Shown here: one piece after another, positions 52,887 through 61,059 of the stretch
How positions within the stretch are numbered: position 1 is the stretch's first letter
Layout of the letters: each line of letters begins with the position of its first letter
Assembly: GCA_031415375.1 (NCBI GenBank)
Contig: JANORP010000206.1
Span: 9,108 to 73,107 of the forward strand
Origin: JADKCL01 sp031415375
GTDB lineage: Bacteria; Bacteroidota; Bacteroidia; J057; JADKCL01
Reading direction: 5' to 3'
Length of the DNA: 64,000 bases
Notes under the pieces: model-generated
What the model was told of the DNA's origin: nothing
Database searches by the model: none
The model's input: the letters and a program-made list of their open reading frames with translations, nothing else
Position numbers and translations under genes: made by a program

Positions 52887-53537
52887 TCAGCTCATCTTCC
52901 CATGTATCATCCTAGAAATCAAACCATTGCTCGTCGCAATATCTGCGCGAAGCACACCAAAGAGATGCAATACAATATAGGCGTACATCCCCCATTGGCC
53001 GAGCTCGTGGACTTGCTTGATCGGGCGATGGTAAGTGTCAAAGATCCCGACATCCTCGAAGGCGAGTCCCAGGCCAGTCGTGGCCATGATGAAAATGAGT
53101 ACGTAAAAGACGAGGTAACCGCGCTTGACCCAGACATAATGGCGGCGATCCTGCTTCTCGACATCCGAGGCGGGCGCGAGATGCAACGCACGCTTGATCT
53201 TGTTGCGCAACTTCTCTTCCTTGGACACGACCACCTCAATCACCAAACGGCTCAAGAGCAGGAAGGAAATGCCGTAACCGATCCATGTGTGCAAGACCCA
53301 AAGCTTTTCAGGAAAATAATGGGCGATGCCACGGGCTTGCTGTTCATTGAGTTCAACGCCACCGTCCATGGCCTCCACCATCACCATAGGGGCATTGGCG
53401 CGGGTATCGAAGACGTACTCGGCAAGCAAAACCAAGACGATGGTGGAGATCACTAAGAGGAAAAAGGTCCAGTGCCAGATGCGAATGAGCGCGGAGTGGC
53501 GCTCATTGAAGAGGGAGGATGAATGTGCTGTTTCCAT
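52887..53537 (-). CDS. b-type cytochrome (cytochrome b561/hydrogenase cyt-b family)
   Basis: The 216-residue membrane protein has four helices: IRIWHWTFFLLVISTIVLVLL, LHTWIGYGISFLLLSRLVIEV, YLVFYVLIFIMATTGLGLAF and WGMYAYIVLHLFGVL. Histidines in the first (RIWHW), second (VLHTWIGY), between the third and fourth (VHELGQWG), and fourth (IVLHLF) helices are positioned as heme b ligands. The family transfers electrons between a periplasmic or peripheral donor and the quinone pool. A Cys-rich lipoprotein follows in the same operon and could be its partner. Confidence 0.85.
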   Translation of the reverse strand: METAHSSSLFNERHSALIRIWHWTFFLLVISTIVLVLLAEYVFDTRANAPMVMVEAMDGGVELNEQQARGIAHYFPEKLWVLHTWIGYGISFLLLSRLVIEVVVSKEEKLRNKIKRALHLAPASDVEKQDRRHYVWVKRGYLVFYVLIFIMATTGLGLAFEDVGIFDTYHRPIKQVHELGQWGMYAYIVLHLFGVLRADIATSNGLISRMIHGKMS

Positions 53538-53683
53538 ACAATATTGATCAAAAAAGGTGCTGCGCTATTGCAACTCTGGGCGATTTCGACAAATGGATCA
53601 AGAAATGCAAACTATGACGATGCCCGTCAACGGTCAGGAGCGCCTTTTTTTCCATGACGTCCAAACATGAAACATCCAAATCC

Positions 53684-54310
53684 TCAGCGCCGCGCCAAAA
53701 TCAGTAAGTCGGTCGTCACACCTTCTCCCGCTGAATAGACGACGCGCTGCAAGTCCAAGACAACAAATCCACTCGCCTCCATCGCCGCAGTCAAATAGCG
53801 CGCCTCATGATAATACATATAGATCTCGTCGCCTTGGCTGCCTTTGCGCCAGCCCGATGTGCTGTAATCGTCTTCCATGGTGCTCAGGTAAAGCACCCCG
53901 CCTGGATGAAGCTTGCTTGCCGCATCTGTGATGAACTGCATCGCTTCTTCCCGCGACAAATAGGGCAAGAAGAATCCGCAGACGATGGCGTCATATTGCG
54001 CGGGAAGCTGCGCAATTGCCCTGCCATCGTGCAATTCAAACCGCGCCGTCGGGTTGTTCGCTTGCGCCAAGGTCAGCATGTTGGGAGCGAGATCCGTTCC
54101 CAGAATTTGCAAGTCGGGTCGCTTGTAGAGTAGATATCGCGTGACATTCCCTGGGCCACAGGCGATTTCCAAAACTTGGGCATTGCGCGGAGCGATATGC
54201 GCACAGAGCACATCGAGCGATCCATGATAGAGAGCGACGTCCATAAATTTGGCTTGGTAGTCGCTTGCATATTTGTCGAAGATATCGACAGCGATTTGGT
54301 TTCCATTCAT
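53684..54310 (-). CDS. Class I SAM-dependent methyltransferase
   Basis: From ATG 54310 the protein has 208 residues, the size of a single Rossmann-type methyltransferase. Motif I is VLEIACGPGNVTRYLL, followed by the acidic ribose-binding ILGTDLAPNMLTLA, motif II ELHDGRAIAQLPAQYDAIVC and post-II LHPGGVLYLSTMEDD. The substrate is unknown; no neighbours suggest one. A frame open to ATG 54403 adds 31 residues of poor fit. Confidence 0.85.
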   Translation of the reverse strand: MNGNQIAVDIFDKYASDYQAKFMDVALYHGSLDVLCAHIAPRNAQVLEIACGPGNVTRYLLYKRPDLQILGTDLAPNMLTLAQANNPTARFELHDGRAIAQLPAQYDAIVCGFFLPYLSREEAMQFITDAASKLHPGGVLYLSTMEDDYSTSGWRKGSQGDEIYMYYHEARYLTAAMEASGFVVLDLQRVVYSAGEGVTTDLLILARR

Positions 54311-54503
54311 GTCGAAAAAGCTATCTGTGTACCTTACCCTGCAATTTCCTAGTTCTAAAACTGCTTCAATTTCGAGTAATTGGGGGAGAAAGGCAAGTCT
54401 CACGGCAGGTGTCGGGTCATATCGACCAAAAGTTTTCAGGCCACGGGCCTCTTAGCGCAATATTGCAGCGCATCGTGCTACGCATACCAACATTCACCTT
54501 GCC

Positions 54504-55556
54504 TTAAAACACAATCTGCATTTGGATGTACAGGCGGTCGTCATGCCCTCCTGGAATATCTTTCACTCCCCCTCTGAAAACATAATTTGCGAGTATGCGA
54601 AAGCGGTCCTCTGGATTTCCGTAGTAGGCTCCACAAGTGAGCACTTTCCACTCGTCTTCAAACACGTCATATCTCACCAAAGGTCCAACCTTCCACTTGG
54701 TTTTGAGGGCCAATAAGGCTTGATATCCCATCGGCTCTCCATACAATGTGTCACTCACGATATCCGTGCCACGCGCGTATTCGCTTGCAAGAAAAAATCG
54801 CTTGTGATCGACCTGCAAATCCACTCCAATTCGCTCAAAATCCACATACAGGTCATCAGATGGATCAACGACATCATCAAAAAGATACCTGATTCCGCCG
54901 ATCCCAAATGAGCCGGCAAGGCGCAACGTGAGATCATCCTTTTTGTATCGGATGCCCACACGGCCCCACAAGGCTTTTTTGGAATTAAAATCAAAGGGCC
55001 CCGCAACGTTGGAGCGTGTGCCGTTGGTAAACGTGACCGCATCTTCAATCCGTAAACGGTCATTGACCTTAATCTCCCCAAGTATTCCTACCCCTATATC
55101 GCGCAAATTTTCACCCCGAGAGACACCATCAGACATTTCTGCACGATTTACAGTGTACAACTCCTTCATAGGTTGCCGATTTTCCCAACCAAATTGTGTT
55201 TTTTGCTGACCTACCCGAATAGTCTGATGCCGTAGGACTTTGAGTCCAATGAAAGCATCTCTCAATATCCCTCCTTGCTCTGGCGCACGGGGATCAACCA
55301 TGATTTCATAAAATGCAAATTTGTTGATCTTACCTTTGGCTGTCAATCTTGCACGCAAGATCCTGAATCCGTCGGGATCTCGTACTGTGTCGCCATTGGT
55401 ATTGAATTCGTTGAGGTAATGGACCTGCAACATTCCTGAAATCGTAGGCAGATATTTTGCCAATTTTTTCTTCGTACTGTCGGGCGAGACCGTTTGCTGC
55501 GCAAAGCAAGACCCGACAATCAACAAACAGCCGATTGCAACCATGATGCTTTTCAT
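54504..55556 (-). CDS. OprO/OprP-type outer-membrane porin
   Basis: The 350-residue protein has a signal peptide (MVAIGCLLIVGSCFAQ). The mature barrel contains ISGMLQVHYLNEFN, DPDGFRILRARLTAKGKI and VRVGQQKTQFG-like strands (TIRVGQQKTQFGWENR), the signature of phosphate-selective porins O and P. It ends in a terminal phenylalanine strand (YIQMQIVF). It is 193 bp from the methyltransferase start and has no partner genes. The substrate may be phosphate or polyphosphate but is not proven. Confidence 0.85.
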   Translation of the reverse strand: MKSIMVAIGCLLIVGSCFAQQTVSPDSTKKKLAKYLPTISGMLQVHYLNEFNTNGDTVRDPDGFRILRARLTAKGKINKFAFYEIMVDPRAPEQGGILRDAFIGLKVLRHQTIRVGQQKTQFGWENRQPMKELYTVNRAEMSDGVSRGENLRDIGVGILGEIKVNDRLRIEDAVTFTNGTRSNVAGPFDFNSKKALWGRVGIRYKKDDLTLRLAGSFGIGGIRYLFDDVVDPSDDLYVDFERIGVDLQVDHKRFFLASEYARGTDIVSDTLYGEPMGYQALLALKTKWKVGPLVRYDVFEDEWKVLTCGAYYGNPEDRFRILANYVFRGGVKDIPGGHDDRLYIQMQIVF

Positions 55557-55652
55557 ATTGCAATGAACATTTGAATTCTGAATACATTCTGAATTCAGAA
55601 TTGAATGGGGATACAGTCACATGAATGCACTGGACGATTAACCCGAGATACA

Positions 55653-56030
55653 TTATTTGGTGCGCTTCTTGGACTTCGCTGCCGCCTTGTCCAAATTGGA
55701 CTGGATGCGGTAGGCAACGATGCGTGAGATGAGGGCTGCTGGCAAGGGCTCATCCAATGGAAATTGCACGGCACCCTTCGACCATTTGTAGGGTCCAAAT
55801 TCATGCTGAAAGGCCTCGATCCCTGAACCCGAAGGATAAAAACCGATATGTTTCTTGTAACCCGCAAAATAGACCAAGATGCCATGGCAATCATAGGCAG
55901 GCATTTTGTAGCTGATAACCTCCTCGGCCATGGGCGCAGCTTGCTGGATGATCCATCGGATTTCCTCCAATTTTTCGCGAACCTCTACGGGAAAGGTTGT
56001 GATATACTGATCGACTTCGTTGGTAGGCAT
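55653..56030 (-). CDS. DUF1801 family protein
   Basis: From ATG 56030 the protein has 125 residues. The pattern EVREKLEEIRWIIQQAAPMA, then EVISYKMPAY, HGILVYFAGYKKHIGFYPSG and GAVQFPLDEPLPAALISRIV is that of the DUF1801 family (YdhG-like, iron-binding frataxin-like fold). The C-terminus is Lys-rich. ATG 56201 is open upstream but that extension is not conserved-looking. Function is not established. Confidence 0.88.
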   Translation of the reverse strand: MPTNEVDQYITTFPVEVREKLEEIRWIIQQAAPMAEEVISYKMPAYDCHGILVYFAGYKKHIGFYPSGSGIEAFQHEFGPYKWSKGAVQFPLDEPLPAALISRIVAYRIQSNLDKAAAKSKKRTK

Positions 56031-56360
56031 CGTGCTCCAATTTCTTGGAAAAATACACAATGTCGGTCGAATGAACAATGGCGGTTGTAGGGCAAAGTCA
56101 CCAAATTGAAGCGGGAGGCTCTGAGCGGGGTCGCACTCCCCATGAAAAGAAGTGTGGTCCAAATTCACCAAATTGAAACGGGAGCTGTGCCTGTCCGGCA
56201 CATTGTGCGGGAGCTCCTGCGCTGAAGCAATCGCGAGCCGCGCGAGTTCCCGCTCAGAGAGCGGGAACTCGCGCGAAGAATAGCTTCCGAATTTGTCGCC
56301 GCTCCCCTAAAAAGACGTGTACAACAAATTTTGCCTATCTTTGCCTATACACGCGTTGCA
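56031..56360. repeat. Intergenic repeat region with a 16-bp-arm hairpin and two direct repeats
   Basis: In this 330-bp divergent gap, GCGCGAGTTCCCGCTC (56240-56255) and its exact complement (56259-56274) form a hairpin with a 3-base loop. Two direct copies of TCACCAAATTGAARCGGGAG lie at 56098-56117 and 56165-56184. The TGAAGCGGGAG core recurs at 60904. No T-run follows the hairpin, so it is more like a REP/BIME element than a terminator. Confidence 0.65.
56336..56343 (+). promoter_or_regulatory. -7 promoter element before the exported protein gene
   Basis: TATCTTTG matches TAnnTTTG exactly, 17 bp before the ATG at 56361. No clear TTTG at the -33 distance. Confidence 0.4.
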
Positions 56361-56999
56361 ATGAAAATTGGAAGCCCCATACTGCGCCCATCCCTCTGCA
56401 AAGGCCCTTTGCTGGGCCTTGCCTTGCTCCTATCCGCCTTGACCCTGAGCGCCCAACCTGACCCCCTGCTCGAGCATTTTTCGATCTCCCAAAATGATGG
56501 TCGCGTCTTGCTCAACTGGGTCACTCGCCCAGGTAGCACCTGCGAAGGCGTGTATGTGATGCGCTCGACCGACAGCCTCAACTACGAGCTCATTTACCAC
56601 TATCCAGGCATCTGCGGCGGGCCCAATACCGCAATGTCCTACAGCTACCTCGACGAGCACCCCGTCGCCAACTACCGCAACTTCTATCGCTTGGAGCTCG
56701 GCCGTGTGGGCACCACAGGCGTGCGGGCCATTGAAGTGGTCGATTTGCGCGACCAAGGCTACCAAGTGCGCCCCCATCCCGTAGTGGCCACCTCCAAGGT
56801 CTATTTCGACAATCCCAACCGAGAGCCCTGTCTCCTCGTGTTGATCAACACGTTGGGGATCGTGCAAGCACAATGGGAAACCCGAGAACAATCGATTGAC
56901 CTGCAAAGCTCCAATTTCCAGCCTGCCATGTATTTCCTGCGCATCCAAGACCCCGATGGGAAAGTCAAGGCCAAGGGAAAAGTGCTGATCTTGCACTGA
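56361..56999 (+). CDS. Exported protein with T9SS-type C-terminal domain
   Basis: From ATG 56361 the protein has 212 residues with a signal peptide (LLGLALLLSALTLSAQ). A fibronectin-III-like domain follows (GRVLLNWVTRPGSTCEGVYV, MSYSYLDEHPVANYRNFYRL). The C-terminus (VRPHPVVATSKVYFDNPN, LVLINTLGIVQAQWET, FQPAMYFLRIQDPDGKVK) is built like a T9SS sorting domain. Probably a small secreted or surface protein; no enzymatic signature. The 57280 protein has a comparable domain order. Confidence 0.75.
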   Translation: MKIGSPILRPSLCKGPLLGLALLLSALTLSAQPDPLLEHFSISQNDGRVLLNWVTRPGSTCEGVYVMRSTDSLNYELIYHYPGICGGPNTAMSYSYLDEHPVANYRNFYRLELGRVGTTGVRAIEVVDLRDQGYQVRPHPVVATSKVYFDNPNREPCLLVLINTLGIVQAQWETREQSIDLQSSNFQPAMYFLRIQDPDGKVKAKGKVLILH

Positions 57000-57027
57000 C
57001 AGGAAGTGGCCAAAATCGTTTTCTTCC

Positions 57028-57035
57028 TACTTTTG
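57028..57035 (+). promoter_or_regulatory. -7 promoter element before the HigA-like fragment
   Basis: TACTTTTG matches TAnnTTTG exactly and lies 21 bp before the ATG at 57057, which suggests that the short gene is transcribed. Confidence 0.35.
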
Positions 57036-57056
57036 ACAGAAATGATTGATTGGTAG

Positions 57057-57242
57057 ATGAAAACCCCACCCATCGACTCCGAAGAAGAATATGACCGCGC
57101 ACTCGTGCGTCTAGAGGAACTCTTGGACGCTCCCCCACGCTCGGTGGACACCGAGGAGCGCGAATCTTTGCTCGAAGCCATCGAGGAATACGAGGAAGCG
57201 CATTATCCGATCACGCCCTTGGGACCGAGAGGATCGGCCTGA
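57057..57242 (+). CDS. HigA-like antitoxin N-terminal region, truncated
   Basis: The 61-residue product matches the N-terminal part of HigA/COG5499-type antitoxins: IDSEEEYDRALVRLEELLDA, then EERESLLEAIEEYEEAHYPI and a PLGP segment where the family has PPDP. The usual protein continues for ~60 residues with a helix-turn-helix, which is missing, because the frame stops after GPRGSA. Another frame downstream reads RIGLTSDL, reminiscent of the MGLTxxDL helix that begins the HTH, so a frameshift or deletion remnant is possible. No HigB-like toxin is next to it. It could also be a deliberately short protein. Confidence 0.6.
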   Translation: MKTPPIDSEEEYDRALVRLEELLDAPPRSVDTEERESLLEAIEEYEEAHYPITPLGPRGSA

Positions 57243-57279
57243 CTAGCGATCTGTGCGCAAAATGATTTTGGAGCTTGCC

Positions 57280-58434
57280 TTATTGGATCACCTTTCCCAT
57301 CACGGCCTCGCCGCCCGCGCGCACCTGCACGAGCCACATGCCCGCTGGGCCAGCTTGCGGCACATGCACATGGTTGCGGCCAGGTGATAGCGCGAGGTCT
57401 CCGCGATAGAGGATCCGCCCCTGCACATCGCTCACTTCCAGCTGTCCTTGTCGCCCATTGGGGCAATCGAGCAGCACATCGATGCCGTCGGGGGCACTTG
57501 CCAAATACATTTTGAGGCGATGGGCATCGGCCATGTCCACGAGGACCATGCTACTGAGCTGGGCCCCACCATTGTTGTCTTGGCTGCGCAAGCGGTAAAT
57601 GTTGGGACCGACATGCGGCTGCGCATCGATCCAGTCAAACTGCCCCGTCGCGCCAGCAACCATCGTCTGCAAGGCCACAAAATGGGTATCCCCATTGCTA
57701 CGTTCGAGCACGATCGCGCCGCCTATTGGTTCATCGATGTCCCAGGTGCAATGCACAGCCTTGCCCTCGGGACCCGCGCTAAAGCTCGGGAAAGCCATTG
57801 GCAAGATAGCACCGCAACCGCCGCCGCCAGCGGCTGTGAGGCTCAGGGTATAGGTGAGGCGCACCGCCGAACCGTTGGCGGCCGTGCCAGGAAAGCCACC
57901 TGAGCCGAAGTTGCCATTCCACTTGCTGCGATAGACCGCGGCGCCGTAGCTGGCCGTGCGCCGAAACCAAGGTTCGTTCACGCGATAGACGTTGGAGCGG
58001 TTTTCAAAGAGGATCTCGAGAGCGCTCGCACCGTCGTAGGCAAAGGGGGTTACATTGAAGGCGATCGTGTAAAGGCCCGACATGGGAAAGCTGTAGGTGC
58101 CGTTGAAACATTGCGTGAAGCCCGTGGTCGTCGGGTACTGGGCATTGGGGTAGCTCGTGACAGCCGTATGGCGCAGCCATACCTGCTGGCTCGCATAGGT
58201 CGTCGGACCAAAACTGTTATCGACATAGATCTGGATGCCAGTGAAGCTGGCTGCACCGCCCATCTGCGATTGCAAAAACGTATTGGCGCCCCAGCTTTGG
58301 GTATGGCCATCGCTGGGATGGGTGGCAATCGGGAACTCGGGCGTCGTGAAAAGAGAGCTGCACTGGGCAAACAAACCACTGGGAAGCGCGATACATACAC
58401 AGAGCAACTTAAACAAAATGCCTTTCTTCATCAT
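57280..58434 (-). CDS. Exported protein with T9SS-like C-terminal domain
   Basis: From ATG 58434 the protein has 384 residues with a signal peptide (LLCVCIALPSGLFAQ). The body is a beta-sandwich with TSYPNAQYPTTTGFTQCFNG and RKGWNGNFGSGGFP-like glycine-rich stretches (SKWNGNFGSGGFPGTAANGS). A fibronectin-like region (VHCTWDIDEPIGGAIVLERS) leads to a C-terminal sorting-type domain (LEVSDVQGRILYRGDLAL, AGMWLVQVRAGGEAVMGK). The frame is open to 58692, but upstream residues do not form a signal peptide. Likely T9SS cargo; no function seen. Confidence 0.78.
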   Translation of the reverse strand: MMKKGILFKLLCVCIALPSGLFAQCSSLFTTPEFPIATHPSDGHTQSWGANTFLQSQMGGAASFTGIQIYVDNSFGPTTYASQQVWLRHTAVTSYPNAQYPTTTGFTQCFNGTYSFPMSGLYTIAFNVTPFAYDGASALEILFENRSNVYRVNEPWFRRTASYGAAVYRSKWNGNFGSGGFPGTAANGSAVRLTYTLSLTAAGGGGCGAILPMAFPSFSAGPEGKAVHCTWDIDEPIGGAIVLERSNGDTHFVALQTMVAGATGQFDWIDAQPHVGPNIYRLRSQDNNGGAQLSSMVLVDMADAHRLKMYLASAPDGIDVLLDCPNGRQGQLEVSDVQGRILYRGDLALSPGRNHVHVPQAGPAGMWLVQVRAGGEAVMGKVIQ

Positions 58435-58599
58435 ATACAGGACCATTACCAATTTGAAGGTAGGCAATCGATCGGTCTCCTGCAATGCTACAATACTTGC
58501 AACGTAAGGATTTCGCAAAGAATCAACCTCTTGCAGGCGTAGATTCTCCCTCAAAAAAAGCCTACCTTCGACTCCTAATAAGAAACTGCCGTGAATGCG

Positions 58600-59223
58600 A
58601 TGCTGCGTGTGTTTTGTTTGAGTTGGGGGGTCGCCTTGCTGTGGATGGGAATCCCCACCGCCCTCTTGGCCCAGCAAGACGAGGACCTTCACAAATATTT
58701 TGACGATGGTGGCCTATCCGCCCGCAAAAACATTGTCTCGACCAACTTGCTCTCGCCGATCTCTGGCGTGGTGGGCCTGCGCTATGAGCGCGGCATCGGC
58801 AAGCGCTTTGCGATCGAAGTCGGTGCCTACAAGCTCATTCCCTTTTACCTATATGAGCTGATCTTGCCGATCAATTTCTATTTCAGCTACTTTGAGCCCA
58901 AAGGTGGCTGGGGCATATCGCTCTCCCCACACGTTTACTTCTTCGACAAGGCCCCAGAATACCATTACATGGGTCCACGTTATGGGTTTCGCAAACACAG
59001 CCTTCAAAATGGAGCCACGGTCGCGGTCCACGACCTCACGATCGACTATGGCTTCAACGCCTTTCTGGGGAAACATTTTATGTTTTGCTATGACCTGGGG
59101 GTTGGGTATCGCCGCATGATCTTTGATGGCTCGGCTGCACCTGCCATGAGCTACCTGCCGCGCCTGGAAACGCATGGCAGCCTGTATTCCTTTTTGTCGA
59201 TCGGTATCGGTGTCATGTTTTGA
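58600..59223 (+). CDS. Outer-membrane beta-barrel-like exported protein
   Basis: From ATG 58600 the protein has 207 residues with a signal peptide (LSWGVALLWMGIPTALLAQ). The mature part alternates short strands with aromatic girdles (SGVVGLRYERGIGKRFAIEV, GISLSPHVYFFDKAP, GSLYSFLSIGIGVMF) and ends in Phe. It is a small barrel of the DUF3575-like kind. A GTG at 58591 is an alternative start. It is followed after 30 bp by the 59254 gene in the same direction. Confidence 0.7.
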   Translation: MLRVFCLSWGVALLWMGIPTALLAQQDEDLHKYFDDGGLSARKNIVSTNLLSPISGVVGLRYERGIGKRFAIEVGAYKLIPFYLYELILPINFYFSYFEPKGGWGISLSPHVYFFDKAPEYHYMGPRYGFRKHSLQNGATVAVHDLTIDYGFNAFLGKHFMFCYDLGVGYRRMIFDGSAAPAMSYLPRLETHGSLYSFLSIGIGVMF

Positions 59224-59253
59224 TTGTTTCACCTTGCTAAAAAATCAACATCC

Positions 59254-60825
59254 ATGCATTTGAAAAACATCCTTGGAATCTGTCTTTGGCTTTTTGTGGG
59301 CCAGTGGGCGATCGCGCAGCAGGTCAAGTGGGGTCCGATCCACAAGGAAAAAGCGAAGGTTTTGATCACCGACATCGTGAGCCACAATCCGAGTCAGACC
59401 ATCGTCATGAAGGCCAGAGGCAGATTGGGTTTCCTTCAAAGTGGCTCCCAACTTGAGCGCATGGATGCCAGTTTCAACTCGTCGCTGATCATGAAACTCG
59501 CACCTGTCTTTGAGGACAATTCCCTAGACGTAGAGTTTTGCTTTGAAAGCAACGGGCAAATCTATCTCTTTTGCTCGTTTGCCAACCACAAGCTCGACAA
59601 GCGCTTCCTCTTCTTGCAACGTGTGAATGCAACGAGTCTCAAACTAGAAGGTCCGATCCGCAAGATCGCCGAGCTGAGTTTTGCCAAACGTTATCGGCAA
59701 GGCGGTTTTGGCTACACATTTTCCCGAGACAGCTCACATGTCGTCATCTACGCCAATACTGAGCTACGCAAAAACGAACCCGAAAAGTATGGCATCTACG
59801 TCCTGGACCAAGACATGGAAGACGTCTGGTCCAAAGAGGTGACCCTTCCCTACCTGGAGTCTAGGTTTGCCGTGGAGGATTTCACTGTGGACAATGATGG
59901 AAACGTCTTTTTGCTCGGAGTCAAGTTCCAGGAAAAGGGAGAAAGCAAACGGCGCGGCACGCCCAATTATGAATACCGCATCTTGGGCTACCGCGAGGAT
60001 GGTGCAGACGTGGAGGAATACGAAGTCGCGCTCGGAGGCATGTTCCTTTCAGACATGAAAATCGATGTTTCGCCCAAGCGTGACATCATCTGCGCAGGCT
60101 TTTATTCCGAGCAAGGTACCTTCAGCATCAAAGGCACCTATTACATCCGCATCGACCGCAAGACCAAGGAAATCGAAAAAATGAGCGCCAAAGAGTTTGA
60201 CATCGATTTCATTACGATGAACTTCACCCAGCGCCAAGAGAAAAAAGCGAAGCGAAAAGCGGCGAAGGGCAAAAATATAGAACTCTACGAGTATGACCTG
60301 CGCGACATCATCCCGCGCGCCGATGGCGGCGCCGTACTCATGGCCGAGCAATATTATGTGACCGTCATCTGCCGCACCGACCCTAGGACGGGCATCACCA
60401 CCTGCACCAATTATTACCACTACAATGATGTGATCGTGGTGAGCATCGACAAAAGTGGTGACATCGAATGGGCCACCAAGGTTTCCAAGCGGCAAACCAG
60501 CGTGAACGATGGCGGCTACTACTCGTCCTACGTGAGCATGGTCACCAACGAGAAACTGTATCTGGTGTACAATGACCACAAAAAGAATCTGGATCCAAGC
60601 CTGAAGCAAGGCCAATATTACAATTTCAGTGTGCGCGACAAAAACGGGGTCGTGGTGCTGGCAAGCATCGATGGCGAGGGAAATGTGAGCCGCAAAGCGC
60701 TTTTCTCCAATGCCGAAATCACTGCGATCACCGTCCCCAAACTCTGCAAGCAAGTCAATAAAAAACAGCTGCTCATGTTTGCCAAGGTGCTCAAAGGCTC
60801 CCAATTTGGACTCGTTTCCTTTTGA
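59254..60825 (+). CDS. Large exported hypothetical protein (WD/propeller-like)
   Basis: From ATG 59254 the protein has 523 residues with a signal peptide (ILGICLWLFVGQWAIAQQ). Repeated units such as DFTVDNDGNVFLLGVKF, DIIPRADGGAVLMAEQYY and SIDKSGDIEWATKVSKRQ have the look of a beta-propeller or repeated-strand protein with 'DxxGxxxW' turns. A basic coiled segment (QRQEKKAKRKAAKGKNIELY) interrupts it near residue 330. Family not recognised. Probably co-transcribed with the barrel protein at 58600. Confidence 0.7.
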   Translation: MHLKNILGICLWLFVGQWAIAQQVKWGPIHKEKAKVLITDIVSHNPSQTIVMKARGRLGFLQSGSQLERMDASFNSSLIMKLAPVFEDNSLDVEFCFESNGQIYLFCSFANHKLDKRFLFLQRVNATSLKLEGPIRKIAELSFAKRYRQGGFGYTFSRDSSHVVIYANTELRKNEPEKYGIYVLDQDMEDVWSKEVTLPYLESRFAVEDFTVDNDGNVFLLGVKFQEKGESKRRGTPNYEYRILGYREDGADVEEYEVALGGMFLSDMKIDVSPKRDIICAGFYSEQGTFSIKGTYYIRIDRKTKEIEKMSAKEFDIDFITMNFTQRQEKKAKRKAAKGKNIELYEYDLRDIIPRADGGAVLMAEQYYVTVICRTDPRTGITTCTNYYHYNDVIVVSIDKSGDIEWATKVSKRQTSVNDGGYYSSYVSMVTNEKLYLVYNDHKKNLDPSLKQGQYYNFSVRDKNGVVVLASIDGEGNVSRKALFSNAEITAITVPKLCKQVNKKQLLMFAKVLKGSQFGLVSF

Positions 60826-60903
60826 GCAAGTGTGCCCATGCGATATGCGATCGCCGATCAGAAGTGCTTACTAGCCATCTGGAGCCCGAAAAATTCGGCA
60901 ACC

Positions 60904-60958
60904 TGAAGCGGGAGCCTCCGGCTCCAACGCTGAACCAACCTTGAGCCTCTGGCTCAAG
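60904..60958. repeat. Tandem REP-like hairpins
   Basis: GGAGCC-TCC-GGCTCC (60911-60925) and CTTGAGCC-TCT-GGCTCAAG (60940-60958) are two perfect hairpins with 3-base loops in the 234-bp gap before the DUF4846 gene. The lead-in TGAAGCGGGAG (60904-60914) also occurs at 56107. Confidence 0.65.
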
Positions 60959-61047
60959 AATCAAGTACCTGCCGAGTTTAGCTTTGCTGAACACGTTGGT
61001 CGTCCACCCAAGCTAGGGTGGCAGCATGGGCGCGTTGAGATTTTCCC

Positions 61048-61055
61048 TATTTTTG
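61048..61055 (+). promoter_or_regulatory. -7 promoter element immediately before the DUF4846 gene
   Basis: TATTTTTG fits TAnnTTTG and ends 4 bp before the ATG at 61060, implying a leaderless or very short-leader transcript. Confidence 0.4.
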
Positions 61056-61059
61056 CCCA

